From Anaerolineales bacterium (GTDB lineage: Bacteria; Chloroflexota; Anaerolineae; Anaerolineales; UBA11579), in contig JAJTXV010000004.1 of assembly GCA_021463845.1 (NCBI GenBank), positions 1 through 64,000 on the forward strand: 64,000 nt of DNA, given 5' to 3'. The position numbers were made by a program, and so were the translations under genes. The notes below the pieces were generated by a model that saw only the letters and a program-made list of their open reading frames with translations, was not told the DNA's origin and made no database searches. This document shows positions 16,185-26,200 of the stretch, in pieces; the first letter of the stretch is position 1, and the number at the start of each line of letters is the position of its first letter.

Positions 16185-17810
16185 TTACCAGCCGTGACTA
16201 TTGCAGAGATACTCCACGCCATCCACAGTTGCCACTAGCACCGAGTCGCCAGCCACTGACACAGACGGGAAGCTGGGCTGGGCTTGCACATGCTGCCAGG
16301 CTGCCGCAGCCTGCTGGCGTGCGAGCGTCCAGTCACGCCAGCCCTGCCGAAAGGCGATTTGGCGCGCTAAGGCCCAATCTTGCCAAGCAGCGCCATACCC
16401 ATCATGCACATAGGCGATGCAAGCCAAAGCAGCAGCTAGCTGCTGAGCCAGTTTATGGTTGCCGGCAGCTTGTTGGCTAAGGAAGCCCTCCACCAGAGCC
16501 GGTACGGCATCGGGTGAAAGGCTGGCGAGGTAGCCATGGTCCACCACCTGCTCGCGCGAATTCTGAGGTGCGGTTTGCAGGCCATGCGCAATGTTGGCAC
16601 GCGCCGAGTAGGCATCCAGATTCAAGATGGGCAGCGTGGCCACAAAGCCAGCCGCGGCCAACAGCACGGCGGCCGCGAAGCTGCGCTGACGCCCGGTGAG
16701 CTCCATCACTACCAGCGCCAGCAGCAGGATACCAAGCCACACCATGAAGATGTGCGGCAACAAGCGCATGCTGGTGAACCCATAGGCCTGTTCGTAAAGC
16801 AGGAGACGCTGGAAGGCGGACACCAATACCACGGCTACCAGCGCGAACAGCAGCACACCGAAGCCAGAGAAGTAGCTTTGCTGGTCTTTGCTACGGCGGC
16901 TGAGGCTGCTGAGCAGGATGAAGAGCACCAGCACGATCACAGCCACCATGCAAAGCTCGGTGAAGCCACGGCGGGCATACTCCGCATAGGTGGTGTAGCC
17001 ATCCGGGCCAATGATGTTCTCAGCGCCGCCGAAGAAGTGCTGGAACTGGAAGACAACAAAGCTGGCGAGCAGAACCGCCACACTGCCGAGCACCACCAGC
17101 GCCTCAGTAAAGCCGATGAAGGGCTTGACCACAGCATCTTTGGCCGCGCCCGCCGAGCTGCGTAGAAACGCGTAGGTATAAGCGCCATAGGCGGCCAGGG
17201 CAATGATAGAGATCAGCACCAGGCGGGCAATGTATTCAGGCAGACGCTCGATCTGGAGGAAGCTGAGCAGCCCGGTGAGCCAATTGCCAAAATACACATC
17301 GGCGGAGGCCAGCAGCCCAGCCAGTACCAGCAAGACCGGCACAGCCAGCAGCAGGCCGCGCAGCACCGGCACCCAGGGGCGGGCCGGCGGCTTCTTGCCG
17401 CGGCCTGCTGCCTTGTAGTCGCCAGCCGCCATCCAGCCAGCCGGCACCAAGCCAGCCAGCTTGACGAAGAAATCACTGAAACGATAACGCGGCCACTGGC
17501 CAGCCAGCAGGTCGGCAGCGAACAGCATCAGCATCAGGACTGAGAAGGCGCGGGTGAAGAGCAGCGTGTACGGCTCGGTGCGCACGGCGCTGACGGCGGC
17601 AAAGCCAAGCGCGGCCGCCAGCAGCCACCAGCTGCGGCGGGCGGGCTGCAGCTTGAGCCGGGCAGCCTGCCACAGGCCGAGGCCGACGGCAGCCATGATG
17701 AACAAGGTGAAGGAGATGCCCCAGCGCTGATCCCACAACAAAAGGTCAAAGAGCAGGCCCAGGGCAAAACATAAGGGCAATAGCAGAGCTGGGCGCGTCA
17801 AACGTGCCAT
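16185..17810 (-). CDS. DUF4173-type multi-pass membrane protein
   Basis: 541 residues from the ATG at 17810, which has GGAGG 5 nt upstream; a start 5 codons earlier lacks this. About 12 membrane helices. The YAEYARRGFTELCMVAVI segment near residue 280 and the general layout match DUF4173/DUF4153 membrane proteins. The C-terminal 150 residues are soluble, with a short repeat (AWQDWALARQIAF, GWRDWTLARQQAA). Function unknown. Last gene of the leftward run from uvrB. Confidence 0.75.
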   Translation of the reverse strand: MARLTRPALLLPLCFALGLLFDLLLWDQRWGISFTLFIMAAVGLGLWQAARLKLQPARRSWWLLAAALGFAAVSAVRTEPYTLLFTRAFSVLMLMLFAADLLAGQWPRYRFSDFFVKLAGLVPAGWMAAGDYKAAGRGKKPPARPWVPVLRGLLLAVPVLLVLAGLLASADVYFGNWLTGLLSFLQIERLPEYIARLVLISIIALAAYGAYTYAFLRSSAGAAKDAVVKPFIGFTEALVVLGSVAVLLASFVVFQFQHFFGGAENIIGPDGYTTYAEYARRGFTELCMVAVIVLVLFILLSSLSRRSKDQQSYFSGFGVLLFALVAVVLVSAFQRLLLYEQAYGFTSMRLLPHIFMVWLGILLLALVVMELTGRQRSFAAAVLLAAAGFVATLPILNLDAYSARANIAHGLQTAPQNSREQVVDHGYLASLSPDAVPALVEGFLSQQAAGNHKLAQQLAAALACIAYVHDGYGAAWQDWALARQIAFRQGWRDWTLARQQAAAAWQHVQAQPSFPSVSVAGDSVLVATVDGVEYLCNSHGW

Positions 17811-17871
17811 ACAACCTCCAGGCAAAACGGATTTGCGCTATTACCCCCTGCCCTGCCTATCAAAAGCTATC

Positions 17872-17982
17872 TCAAACTGTCAGAACAGAGCTCAAGATCA
17901 TCGTAATGATGATGAGCAGCGCCAGCACCGCGAAAAGGATCTGGCTGAAGGAGAGCTTGGTCTTGGTTTGTTTCTTGGCCAT
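17872..17982 (-). CDS. 36-residue single-pass membrane protein
   Basis: Small gene with ATG at 17982, GAGG 5 nt upstream and TGA at 17872-17874. The product has a basic N-terminus (MAKKQTKTKLSF) followed by one strongly hydrophobic helix (ILFAVLALLIIITMILSSVL). It follows the response regulator by 24 bp. Topology would be N-inside. Function unknown. Confidence 0.7.
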   Translation of the reverse strand: MAKKQTKTKLSFSQILFAVLALLIIITMILSSVLTV

Positions 17983-18006
17983 AAATACCTCAGACGAAAC
18001 TATACC

Positions 18007-18396
18007 TTATTCAGCGCGGCGGGCTTGCGTGGCGGCAGTGATCGCCTGCTCCAGCTCAGCCAGTGAGACCGGCTTGGTGACGTAGCCATCCGCGCCGGCG
18101 CGCAGCAGCTCATCCATGATGATCTCGTTGAACTCGGAGGTAAGCATGACCACCGGCAGGCGGGCAAACTCGCTGCGCTGGCGGACAAACTCAAGAAAAT
18201 CCTTGCCGCTGACCTGCGGCATGTTGAGGTCAAGCAGGATCAGGTCACAGGGTTGGCCGGCCAACAGCGCCTGGGCGGCGCTGGGCGCATCCAGGAAGCC
18301 GCGGGCCTGGTAGCCGAGCAGCTTGAGCATGAGGGCGATGGCGGATGCCATCTCCTCATCGTCGTCCACCAGCCAGGCCAGTTTCTGATCAGCCAA
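18007..18396 (-). CDS. single-domain response regulator (CheY-like)
   Basis: 129 residues, only a receiver domain: acidic DDDEE near 11-15, phospho-acceptor D56 (LILLDLNMP), Thr near 86 (VVMLTS), Lys in VTKPVS. No output domain, so it works by protein contact or phosphorelay; no histidine kinase is nearby. TTG start; the first 8 bases overlap the end of uvrC, so it is translationally coupled. Confidence 0.9.
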   Translation of the reverse strand: MADQKLAWLVDDDEEMASAIALMLKLLGYQARGFLDAPSAAQALLAGQPCDLILLDLNMPQVSGKDFLEFVRQRSEFARLPVVMLTSEFNEIIMDELLRAGADGYVTKPVSLAELEQAITAATQARRAE

Positions 18397-20251
18397 GGTG
18401 CCCCTTGATGCTGGCGGCCAGCGCCGGCGTAATGCCTTTGATGGCGGTCAACTGCTCGATCTCGGCGGTGCGCAAGGCGTCCACCGAGCCGAAGGCTTTG
18501 AGCAACGCCCGGCGGCGGTTGGGGCCGACGCCAGGGATACTGTCCAGCTGCGAGACCAAGCTGGTCTTGCTGCGGCGATTGCGGTGGGCGGTGATCGCAA
18601 AGCGGTGCGCTTCGTCACGGATGCGCTGCAACAGGAACAAGGCCTGCGAATTGCGCTGCAGCAGCAGGCTGTCTGCGTGGCCAGGGCGAAAGATCTCTTC
18701 GTTCTGCTTGGCCAGCGAGATGAGCGGCACGCGGTCTGACAGGTGGAACTCCTCCAATACGGCGATGGCGCGGGCTAGCTGGCCGCGGCCGCCATCCACG
18801 ATCAGCAGGTCAGGCAATTTGGCAAAAGCCGCGTCCGGCTTCTTGCCGGGGGTCTCGCTGGGCTGCTCGGCGGCGGCCCAGCGCTTGAAGCGGCGGGTCA
18901 GCACCTCTTGCATGCTGGCAAAGTCATCCGGGCCTTCAACGGTCTTGATGTTGAAGCGGCGGTAAAGCTTGTTGCTGGGGACGCCGCGCTCGAACACCAC
19001 CATGCTGCCCACCGCGGCCGTGCCCTGCGTGTTGGAGATGTCGTAGCACTCGATGCGCTCGGGGGCGCCATCCAGGCCCAGCACCTCTTGCAGTTCGGCT
19101 AGCGCCTGGGTCTGGCGGTGGGCATCGGCCTGCCATTGGGTCTGCAGGGCGGCCAACGTCTCGGCGGCGTTCTCGGCCGCCATCTGGATCAGCTCGTGCT
19201 TTGGCCCGCTGCGCGGAATTTTGATCTCGACGCCGCCGTCGCCGCGGCGCTTGCTGAGCCACTGGCGGATCACCTGGGCCTCTTCCACTTCCTGCGGCAG
19301 CAGCACCTCAGGCGGCACGCTGGCCGCCTGGTCATAGTATTGCTTGATGAACTCCGCCATTACATCCGCATCCGGGCTGTCAGCGGTATTCTCCATCATG
19401 AAGTATTCGCGGCCGATCAGCTTGCCGCCGCGGATGAAGAAGACCTGCACACAGGCTTCGCGCTCGGAGCGAGCCATGGCGATGACGTCCGAGTCGACAT
19501 AATCGGTCGAGATGACTTTTTGGCGCTCGACGATACTTTCGATGGCCTGCAACTGGTCGCGCACGGCGGCAGCCTTCTCGTAGCGCATCTTGGCCGAGGC
19601 CAGGTTCATCTCTGCCGTGAGGCGGTTGACGATGGGCTCGGTGCGCCCATTCAGGAATTCGCACAGGTCTGAGATCATCTGGCGGTAATTGGCCTGATCG
19701 ATCATGCCGATGCAGGGAGCAGTGCACAGCTTGATGTCATAGTACAGACAGGCACGCGTATCCTGCCCAGTGATCTCGCGATCGCAGGTGAGATACGGGA
19801 AGATCTTGCGCAGCACGTCAAGCGTTTTGTGCACCGCCCACACGCTGGTATAGGGGCCGAAGTAGCGCGAGCCGTCAATGTCCATGTGGCGGGTTACAGT
19901 CACTTTGGGGAATGGGTCAGCCCAGTGGACTTTGATATAGGGGTAGCGCTTATCGTCCTTGAGGCGCACGTTGTAGTGCGGCCTGTGCTTCTTGATGAGA
20001 GTCATCTCGAGGATGAGGGCCTCAAGCTCAGACGCCACCACGATCCACTCAATATCACGCACGCGCTGCACCATGTGCTCAGTGCGCGGGTGGTGCTGGG
20101 CGCCGGCGTGGAAGTACGAGCGCACGCGGCTGCGGAGGCTAAGCGCCTTGCCGACATAGATCACCTTGCCGTCCTCGTCTTTCATGAGGTAACAGCCGGT
20201 GCGGTCAGGCAGGGTGCTTAATTGGGCCAGAATTTGTTCAGAGGGGAACAT
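18389..20251 (-). CDS. uvrC: excinuclease ABC subunit C
   Basis: 620 residues, full length. The N-terminal GIY-YIG nuclease (about 15-95; GCYLMKDEDGKVIYVGKAL) makes the 3' incision. A Cys-rich middle, the UVR motif near 200 (UvrB contact), the RNase H-like endonuclease domain (about 380-540; LPDLLIVDGGRGQL) for the 5' incision, and C-terminal HhH motifs (SIPGVGPNRRRALLKAFGS) follow. It removes bulky lesions with UvrA/UvrB. uvrB is in the same leftward run, separated by ybaK and a glycosyltransferase. Confidence 0.96.
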   Translation of the reverse strand: MFPSEQILAQLSTLPDRTGCYLMKDEDGKVIYVGKALSLRSRVRSYFHAGAQHHPRTEHMVQRVRDIEWIVVASELEALILEMTLIKKHRPHYNVRLKDDKRYPYIKVHWADPFPKVTVTRHMDIDGSRYFGPYTSVWAVHKTLDVLRKIFPYLTCDREITGQDTRACLYYDIKLCTAPCIGMIDQANYRQMISDLCEFLNGRTEPIVNRLTAEMNLASAKMRYEKAAAVRDQLQAIESIVERQKVISTDYVDSDVIAMARSEREACVQVFFIRGGKLIGREYFMMENTADSPDADVMAEFIKQYYDQAASVPPEVLLPQEVEEAQVIRQWLSKRRGDGGVEIKIPRSGPKHELIQMAAENAAETLAALQTQWQADAHRQTQALAELQEVLGLDGAPERIECYDISNTQGTAAVGSMVVFERGVPSNKLYRRFNIKTVEGPDDFASMQEVLTRRFKRWAAAEQPSETPGKKPDAAFAKLPDLLIVDGGRGQLARAIAVLEEFHLSDRVPLISLAKQNEEIFRPGHADSLLLQRNSQALFLLQRIRDEAHRFAITAHRNRRSKTSLVSQLDSIPGVGPNRRRALLKAFGSVDALRTAEIEQLTAIKGITPALAASIKGHLG

Positions 20252-20301
20252 CGCACAGATATTCTAGCATCCGCGCCAAGCCGCGGCATGGGCAGCCGGG
20301 G

Positions 20302-21513
20302 CTACAGGTTCAGCAGGCCGGCGCGGCGCTGGCGAGCGGCGCGCTTATCGAGCACTTCGCGATACAGCTCGTCGTAACCCTTGAAAGTGCGCTCAAGGGT
20401 GTGCTGTTCGGCGATCTCACGCGCCCGGCGGCCGAAGGAGCTGGCCTCAGGGTTATTGAGCAGCTTGACAATGCTGGCGGCCATGCTGCGCTCGTCACCG
20501 GAGCGCACCAGGTAGCCGCTCTTGCCGTGCTCGACCATCTCAGAGACCGAAGTGGCATCCACCGCCACCACCGGCAGGCCGCTGGCGATCGCTTCCAGCA
20601 GGACCAGGCTCTGCACTTCCATCTCGCTGGCGGTGACGAACAAGCTGGCCATGCGGAACACCTTGGGCAGGTCCGTTTTGGAGTCGACAAAGCCCGGGAA
20701 GTGGCTGCGCTCGGCGATACCCAGCTCAGCGCACAGCGCCTGCAGGTCTTCGCGCTCTACGCCGTCGCCAGCCAGCAGCAAGTGAGCGTTGTTTTTCTGC
20801 ATGGCGCGGGCCGCGGCGCGCACCACGGCGGGCACATTCTTATCGGAATCCAGCCGGCCTGCGTGCAGGATGATAGGCACGCGGGGCGGAATACCGAATT
20901 TGTCGCGCAGGGCTTGCTCCTCTTCACGCGGCAGGGGTTCGTCGGTGAAGCGGCTCAGGTCGGCGCCGTTGCTGACCACGCGCACGTCCACTTTGGTCTC
21001 CTCGTGGATCTCGCGGGCGGCGCGCAGGGAGGGCGCCACCACCAGGTCACAGCGGCGGATCACGCCGCGCGCATACGCCCACGAGATGGATTCAACCGTA
21101 CGCGCCACCGCCGGCATATCAGGCAGATAAGCATTGATGAGCCACGGCATGGCGTGGGCGGTGAGCAAGACCGGGATGCGTAACGCGCGCGCCGCGGCAA
21201 TGCCGGCCAAACCAGAATTTGTGGGGTCATGCAAATGGACGATATCGGCCTGGAAATCAAGCAAGGCGGCTTTCATCTCGCCCGCGCCCCATACCGTCAG
21301 GCGCTGGCCGACGCGCAAAGGGTTGCGCCATGAAGTCAGGCGCACGAGATGGATGCCATGAGTAACGGTGGTATAGGGCTCTTTGCGGTCAGAGGCGCTG
21401 ATCACCATGACCTGGTGGCCCAGGCCATGTGCGCCGCGCGCCAGCCGCTCCACCATAAAGGATTGTCCGCTGACCATTGGAGGATATGACTGGCAAATAT
21501 GCGCAATCTTCAT
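20302..21513 (-). CDS. GT4-family glycosyltransferase
   Basis: 403 residues with the GT-B fold. The N-terminal acceptor domain starts MKIAHICQSYPPMVSGQS; the C-terminal nucleotide-sugar domain has LHAGRLDSDKN near 220 and the E-x7-E type site EVQSLVLLEAIASGLPVV. Such enzymes add sugars to lipids or glycans at the inner membrane face; the substrate is unknown. It lies 9 bp after ybaK and 50 bp before uvrC. Confidence 0.9.
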   Translation of the reverse strand: MKIAHICQSYPPMVSGQSFMVERLARGAHGLGHQVMVISASDRKEPYTTVTHGIHLVRLTSWRNPLRVGQRLTVWGAGEMKAALLDFQADIVHLHDPTNSGLAGIAAARALRIPVLLTAHAMPWLINAYLPDMPAVARTVESISWAYARGVIRRCDLVVAPSLRAAREIHEETKVDVRVVSNGADLSRFTDEPLPREEEQALRDKFGIPPRVPIILHAGRLDSDKNVPAVVRAAARAMQKNNAHLLLAGDGVEREDLQALCAELGIAERSHFPGFVDSKTDLPKVFRMASLFVTASEMEVQSLVLLEAIASGLPVVAVDATSVSEMVEHGKSGYLVRSGDERSMAASIVKLLNNPEASSFGRRAREIAEQHTLERTFKGYDELYREVLDKRAARQRRAGLLNL

Positions 21514-21522
21514 ATGTTGTCT

Positions 21523-22002
21523 TTAAATGATAGCCGCAATTTCAGCAGTTTTGGCGCGGGTAAGCTCCAGCAAACTTTGCGGCGCCAAGGAGATGTTGAG
21601 TCCGCGCTGGCCGCCGGAGAGGTATATGGCTACATGCTGCAAGGCGCTGTTGTCCACCACCACCTCGAAACCCTTGGCCACCAGAGCCAGCGGCGAGATG
21701 CCACCGGTCTGCAGACCGGTGAGCTTCTCGGCCTGGGCCTGAGTGGCGAGCTGCAGCTTCTTGCCGCCCAAAGCGCGGCCCAGCGCCTTGAGCTCGATCT
21801 GCGCTGCGGCGGGCACCACGCCCAGCACCGGCTTGCCTCCATCCGGCCGGATGGCCACGATGGTCTTGTACATCTGGGCCGGGTCAATACCCAGGTGAGC
21901 TGCGGCTTCAAGCCCGCTGAGCTTCTCTGCGGGCAGTTCGTGGGCTTCAAAGGCTACGCCCTTGGCCGCCAGCATGCGGGTCACGTTGTTGACTGGCGGC
22001 AT
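21523..22002 (-). CDS. ybaK: YbaK/EbsC-type aminoacyl-tRNA deacylase
   Basis: 159 residues, the usual YbaK length. The fold signatures include the conserved Lys in MYKTIVAIRPDG (near 46), GVVPAAAQIELKAL, TGGISPLAL, and a C-terminal ISLAPQSLLELT. Family members hydrolyse mischarged Cys-tRNA(Pro). One base separates it from the uvrB stop. Confidence 0.92.
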   Translation of the reverse strand: MPPVNNVTRMLAAKGVAFEAHELPAEKLSGLEAAAHLGIDPAQMYKTIVAIRPDGGKPVLGVVPAAAQIELKALGRALGGKKLQLATQAQAEKLTGLQTGGISPLALVAKGFEVVVDNSALQHVAIYLSGGQRGLNISLAPQSLLELTRAKTAEIAAII

Positions 22003-22003
22003 A

Positions 22004-24055
22004 TTACTCTTCGCTGCTGCGCCCGGCGATCACGCGGATCTTCTCCCAGGGCTTGAGATCCGCACTTTCGGCGAGCAGCGTGCGCACATCATAAAGCTGG
22101 TCACGCAGCAAAGCGGCCTGCTCGAACTCCAGGTTCTTGGCGGCCTGGCGCATGCGCGCTTCCAGCTCGCTGATCAGGCGCTCCATCTCTTTGCGCGACA
22201 TTTCTTTGTCAGCGCCGGTCTTGTACTCGCCCTTGGCTTCAGCCATGGACTGGACCTTGATCTGGTCAGTGAGGTCACGCACGGCCTTGATAATGCCGAC
22301 CGGCTCAATGCCGTGCTCCGTGTTGTAGGCCTCTTGCTTGGCGCGGCGGCGCTCGGTTTCCTGGATGGCATAGCGCATCGAATCGGTCATCTTGTCGGCA
22401 TACATGATGACTTTGCCGCGCACATGGCGGGCCGCGCGGCCAATGGTCTGGATCAGCGAGGTCTCGGAGCGCAGGAAGCCCTCTTTGTCAGCGTCCAGAA
22501 TGGCCACCAACGAAACCTCGGGCAGATCCAAACCCTCACGCAGTAGATTGATGCCGACGACGACGTCGAAGACGCCCAGGCGCAAGTCGCGCAGGATGCT
22601 GATACGGTCCAGCGTTTCCACTTCGGAATGCAAATAGTGCACCTTGATACCGAGCTCAAGCAGATATTCGCTCAGGTCTTCGGCCATGCGCTTGGTGAGC
22701 GTGGTGACCAGCACGCGCTCTTTTTCGGCGACGCGCTTGTTGATCTCACCGATCAGGTCGTCCACCTGGCCGCCGATCGGGCGCACCTCCACCTGCGGAT
22801 CGACAAGGCCGGTGGGACGGATGATCTGCTCGACGACTTGCTGGGCGTGCTTGAGCTCGTATTCACCGGGTGTGGCTGAGGTGTAGACCACATTCCCCAG
22901 GCGCTCTTCAAACTCATTGAAGGTGAGCGGCCGATTGTCCACTGCCGAGGGCAGGCGGAAGCCGTACTCCACCAGGATGTCCTTACGAGCCCGGTCACCG
23001 TTGTACATACCGCGCACTTGCGGAATGGTCATGTGCGACTCGTCAATGATCATCAGAAAATCGGCCGGGAAGTAATCGATCAGCGTCCAGGGCGGTGTGC
23101 CGGGGGCGCGCTGGTCCATATGGCGCGAGTAGTTCTCGATGCCAGTGCAATATCCAACCTGGCGCAGCATCTCGAGATCGTAGCGGGTGCGCTGTTCCAG
23201 ACGCTGGGCTTCTAGCAGCTTATCGTGCGACTTCAAGAAGGCCAGGCGCTCCACCAGCTCCTGCTCGATGCCGATGATGGCGGCGGCCAGCTTGTCCTCG
23301 TCGGTGATGAAGTGCTTGGCCGGGTAGATGGCGATGGTTTGCATCTCGCGGCGAATCTCGCCGGTCACGGTGTGGATCTCGACCATGCGCTCGACCTCAT
23401 CGCCGAAGAAGGTGATGCGGTAGGCCAGTTTGTCCTGATAAGCCGGCACGACTTCCAACGTATCGCCGCGCACGCGGAAGGCGCCGGGCTCCAGGTCCGT
23501 GTCTTTGCGCTCATAGTGGATGTCCACCAGGTGGCGCAGCAAATTGTCTCGGCGGTAGGGCTTGCCGCTCTCCAGATTGAGCACGACGCGGCCGTAAGCC
23601 TCCGGGTTGCCCAAGCCATAGATGCACGACACTGATGCGACCACGATGGTGTCTGACCGCGACATCAGCGAGGTCGTGGCCGCCAGGCGCAGACGCTCGA
23701 TCTCCTCATTGATGTCGGTTTCTTTTTCAATGTAGAGGTCGCTGCGCGGCACGTAAGCTTCGGGCTGGTAGTAGTCGTAGTATGAAGTGAAGAATTCCAC
23801 CGCACTGTCTGGAAAGAATTCTTTGAACTCGGCATACAGCTGAGCTACCAGGGTTTTGTTGTGGGCCAGCACCAGGGTTGGCTTCTGCACCGTCTGGATC
23901 ATGTTGGCCATGGTGTAGGTTTTGCCCGTGCCAGTGGCGCCCAGCAGCACCTGCTGGCGGTAGCCCTGCTTGTAGCCTTCCAGCAATTTTCTGATCGCTT
24001 CGGGCTGGTCACCCGTTGGCTTAAAGGGAGCCTGTAGATTGAAGTTTGCGGCCAT
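22004..24055 (-). CDS. uvrB: excinuclease ABC subunit B
   Basis: 683 residues from the ATG at 24055, which matches the family start ([11 protein letters not shown]) and sits 7 nt after TATAAT. Walker A is GATGTGKT, the damage-verifying beta-hairpin is in [23 protein letters not shown] is motif II, and ARLGVxxxR-type helicase motifs lie near 540. The C-terminal UVR motif binds UvrC. UvrB verifies lesions delivered by UvrA. A near-consensus LexA box overlaps its promoter. Confidence 0.96.
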   Translation of the reverse strand: MAANFNLQAPFKPTGDQPEAIRKLLEGYKQGYRQQVLLGATGTGKTYTMANMIQTVQKPTLVLAHNKTLVAQLYAEFKEFFPDSAVEFFTSYYDYYQPEAYVPRSDLYIEKETDINEEIERLRLAATTSLMSRSDTIVVASVSCIYGLGNPEAYGRVVLNLESGKPYRRDNLLRHLVDIHYERKDTDLEPGAFRVRGDTLEVVPAYQDKLAYRITFFGDEVERMVEIHTVTGEIRREMQTIAIYPAKHFITDEDKLAAAIIGIEQELVERLAFLKSHDKLLEAQRLEQRTRYDLEMLRQVGYCTGIENYSRHMDQRAPGTPPWTLIDYFPADFLMIIDESHMTIPQVRGMYNGDRARKDILVEYGFRLPSAVDNRPLTFNEFEERLGNVVYTSATPGEYELKHAQQVVEQIIRPTGLVDPQVEVRPIGGQVDDLIGEINKRVAEKERVLVTTLTKRMAEDLSEYLLELGIKVHYLHSEVETLDRISILRDLRLGVFDVVVGINLLREGLDLPEVSLVAILDADKEGFLRSETSLIQTIGRAARHVRGKVIMYADKMTDSMRYAIQETERRRAKQEAYNTEHGIEPVGIIKAVRDLTDQIKVQSMAEAKGEYKTGADKEMSRKEMERLISELEARMRQAAKNLEFEQAALLRDQLYDVRTLLAESADLKPWEKIRVIAGRSSEE

Positions 24056-24062
24056 GAATGCA

Positions 24063-24080
24063 ATTATAGAACATAAGTTT
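24063..24080 (-). promoter_or_regulatory. uvrB promoter -10 box with LexA-like box
   Basis: Minus-strand TATAAT (24068-24063) lies 7 nt before the uvrB ATG. Immediately upstream is GAACATAAGTTT (24069-24080), one mismatch from GAAC-N4-GTTC. LexA here would cover the promoter spacer. Confidence 0.65.
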
Positions 24081-24114
24081 GAATGAGTAGCTTGTGTGTG
24101 AGTTCTGGGCTGAA

Positions 24115-24144
24115 TTGACGAAGCTTCAAGGCCACAGGTATAAT
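24115..24144 (+). promoter_or_regulatory. sigma-A-type promoter of secG
   Basis: TTGACG (24115-24120), 18-nt spacer, TATAAT (24139-24144). The predicted start is near 24151, giving a leader of about 33 nt to secG. Confidence 0.75.
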
Positions 24145-24183
24145 CGCCACCGCTTGACCCTATAGGACTGGTGCAAAAACAAA

Positions 24184-24408
24184 ATGGAAACGATTCTAGA
24201 CATTGCAATCATCATCACCTCGGTCGCCCTGGTTGCCACCATCTTGCTGCAGAGCAAGCAGGCTGGCTTGGGCGGTATTGGTGGCGCCGAAGTGACCACC
24301 ACTTTCTCCACCCGCCGTGGCCTGGAGAAGACCCTGTTCCGCGCCACCATCGTGCTCAGCGTGGTCTTCTTCGCCCTGGCGATCTATACGGTATACGTAT
24401 CAGGCTAA
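24184..24408 (+). CDS. secG: preprotein translocase subunit SecG
   Basis: 74 residues with two membrane helices and the SecG loop between them ([16 protein letters not shown]...[17 protein letters not shown]). SecG assists SecYE in protein export. It stands alone, followed 31 bp later by a peptide-type binding protein gene; a strong promoter precedes it. Confidence 0.92.
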   Translation: METILDIAIIITSVALVATILLQSKQAGLGGIGGAEVTTTFSTRRGLEKTLFRATIVLSVVFFALAIYTVYVSG

Positions 24409-24439
24409 CTCTGGTTTCTGAAGCCGGTTACGCTTCACA

Positions 24440-26164
24440 ATGAAAAAACTTCGCTGGCAGCTCCTGCTCGTGGTGCTGGCCTTGGCTGCGATCGCCATTC
24501 TGTTGCTGGCGCGGCAGCCGCTTCTGCGCAGCCTGACGGCTGAGCCTGGGCAAGGCGGCATCTATATCGAAGGCCTGGTGGGTACCCTGGGCCGTCTTAA
24601 CCCCCTGCTTGACGACACCAACCCAGCGGACCAGGATATCAACCGTCTGCTGTTCAGCGGCCTGCTGCGCTTTGACGAGCGCGGCAACCCGCAGCCTGAC
24701 CTGGCGGAGGCCTGGGGCGTGGTGGTGACCGGCGAGACCTACAACATCACCCTGCGCGAAGGTCTGACCTGGCACGACGGCGCGCCCCTCACATCCCAAG
24801 ACATCGCGTTCACCATCGAGCTGATGCGCAATCCGGAGCTGCCCATCCCGGCGGACATTCGCAACCTGTGGACCTCGGTGGAAGTGGTGGTGCTTGACCC
24901 GCGCAACCTGCAGCTCATCCTGCCCAAGGCGTTCGCCCCATTTCAGGATTATTTGACCTTTGGCGTGCTGCCGCAGCACCTGCTGGGCAACATGAGCGCG
25001 GTCGAGCTGCTCAACGCCCCATACAACCTGCAGCCAGTTGGCTCCGGCCCGTATCGCTTCAGTGAATTGCTATCCGAAGATGGCCAGATCAACGGTGTGG
25101 TGCTGGAGGCCTGGGATGGCTATCATGCCGGCCGGCCCTTCCTGGACCAAGTGATCTTCAACTATTACGACAGTTCAGACGCGGCCTACGCGGCCTACCA
25201 GCGCGGCGATGTAATGGGCGTGAGCTACCTGAGCCCGCAAGTGCTGGCCAGCGCACTCAACGACCCTTCGCTGAGCGTATACACCAGCCGCTTGCCGCGC
25301 GTCACGATGATGATCATGAACCTGGGCAGCACGGAAGTGCCGTTCTTCAGTGAGCTGGGCGTGCGCCAGGCAATGCTGCAGGGCATCAACCGCCAATGGA
25401 TCATTGACCAGTATGTGGGCGGCCAAGCCATGCTGGCCAATGGCCCGATCCTGCCTGGCACCTGGGCCTACAATGAAAGCCTGCCGCGCATCGAATACAA
25501 CGTGCAAGCCGCCACCAATCTGCTGCGCGAAGCCGGCTACAGCATCCCGGCCACTGGCGGGCAGGTGCGCAGCAAAGACGGCATTGACCTGCGCTTCCAG
25601 CTGGTACATCCGGATACTCCGCAGCACACCCAGATCGCCGAGAGCATCAAGCGCGATCTTGCCGAGCTGGGCATTGAGGTCAACCTGCTGGCTGTGCCGT
25701 ATGCCGACCTGATCGCAAATTACCTTGAGCCGCGCACATACCAGGCCGCCCTGATCGATTTGAATCTGTCGAACTACCCTGACCCTGACCCCTACCCCTT
25801 CTGGCACCAGGCCGCCGTCTCCGGCGGGCAAAACTACTCCCGCTGGGATGACCGCCGCGCCAGTGAATACCTGGAGGAGGCGCGGGTCACCACCAGCCAG
25901 GCACAACGGGCACGCTTGTATCGCAACTTCCAGAACCACTTTATCAATCAGGCGCCGGCCATCCCGCTCTACTTCCCGGTATACAGCTATGGCGTATCTT
26001 CTCTGGTGCGCGGCGTGTCTGTAGGCCCGCTATACCAAACGAGTGACCGCTTCTCGACACTGGCCGAGTGGTTCCTGGTGGCACGCGGCCAGCTGGACGA
26101 ACTCGAACCGACCGTGCAGCCGCAGCAAAGCACCGACACGCCGCCGGCTGCCACCGAGCCATAG
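24440..26164 (+). CDS. ABC transporter substrate-binding protein, family 5 (peptide/nickel type)
   Basis: 574 residues with the normal SBP_bac_5 order: LNPLLDD...NRLLFSGLLRFDERGNPQPDLAEAW, then ITLREGLTWHDGAPLTSQDIAFTIE, then GSGPYRFSE. The N-terminus has a membrane helix (about 5-24) but no lipobox Cys, so it is probably membrane-anchored. The C-terminal 20 residues are Thr/Pro/Gln-rich. No permease or ATPase genes are adjacent, so its partner transporter is unknown. Ends at a strong bidirectional terminator. Confidence 0.88.
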   Translation: MKKLRWQLLLVVLALAAIAILLLARQPLLRSLTAEPGQGGIYIEGLVGTLGRLNPLLDDTNPADQDINRLLFSGLLRFDERGNPQPDLAEAWGVVVTGETYNITLREGLTWHDGAPLTSQDIAFTIELMRNPELPIPADIRNLWTSVEVVVLDPRNLQLILPKAFAPFQDYLTFGVLPQHLLGNMSAVELLNAPYNLQPVGSGPYRFSELLSEDGQINGVVLEAWDGYHAGRPFLDQVIFNYYDSSDAAYAAYQRGDVMGVSYLSPQVLASALNDPSLSVYTSRLPRVTMMIMNLGSTEVPFFSELGVRQAMLQGINRQWIIDQYVGGQAMLANGPILPGTWAYNESLPRIEYNVQAATNLLREAGYSIPATGGQVRSKDGIDLRFQLVHPDTPQHTQIAESIKRDLAELGIEVNLLAVPYADLIANYLEPRTYQAALIDLNLSNYPDPDPYPFWHQAAVSGGQNYSRWDDRRASEYLEEARVTTSQAQRARLYRNFQNHFINQAPAIPLYFPVYSYGVSSLVRGVSVGPLYQTSDRFSTLAEWFLVARGQLDELEPTVQPQQSTDTPPAATEP

Positions 26165-26166
26165 AA

Positions 26167-26200
26167 ACAAAAAACGCCCACATGGGCGTTTATTTTTTTT
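26167..26200. terminator. bidirectional intrinsic terminator
   Basis: AACGCCC (26173-26179) and GGGCGTT (26184-26190) with a 4-nt loop, followed by TATTTTTTTT on the plus strand and by a T-run on the minus strand. It serves the binding-protein gene and the convergent transglycosylase gene. Confidence 0.88.

Noticed and set aside
16124-16222. 33-codon N-terminal extension of the ECF sigma factor
   Set aside because: It crosses a 13-bp hairpin and overlaps the end of the DUF4173 gene, and the GTG at 16123 has a -10 box at proper distance.
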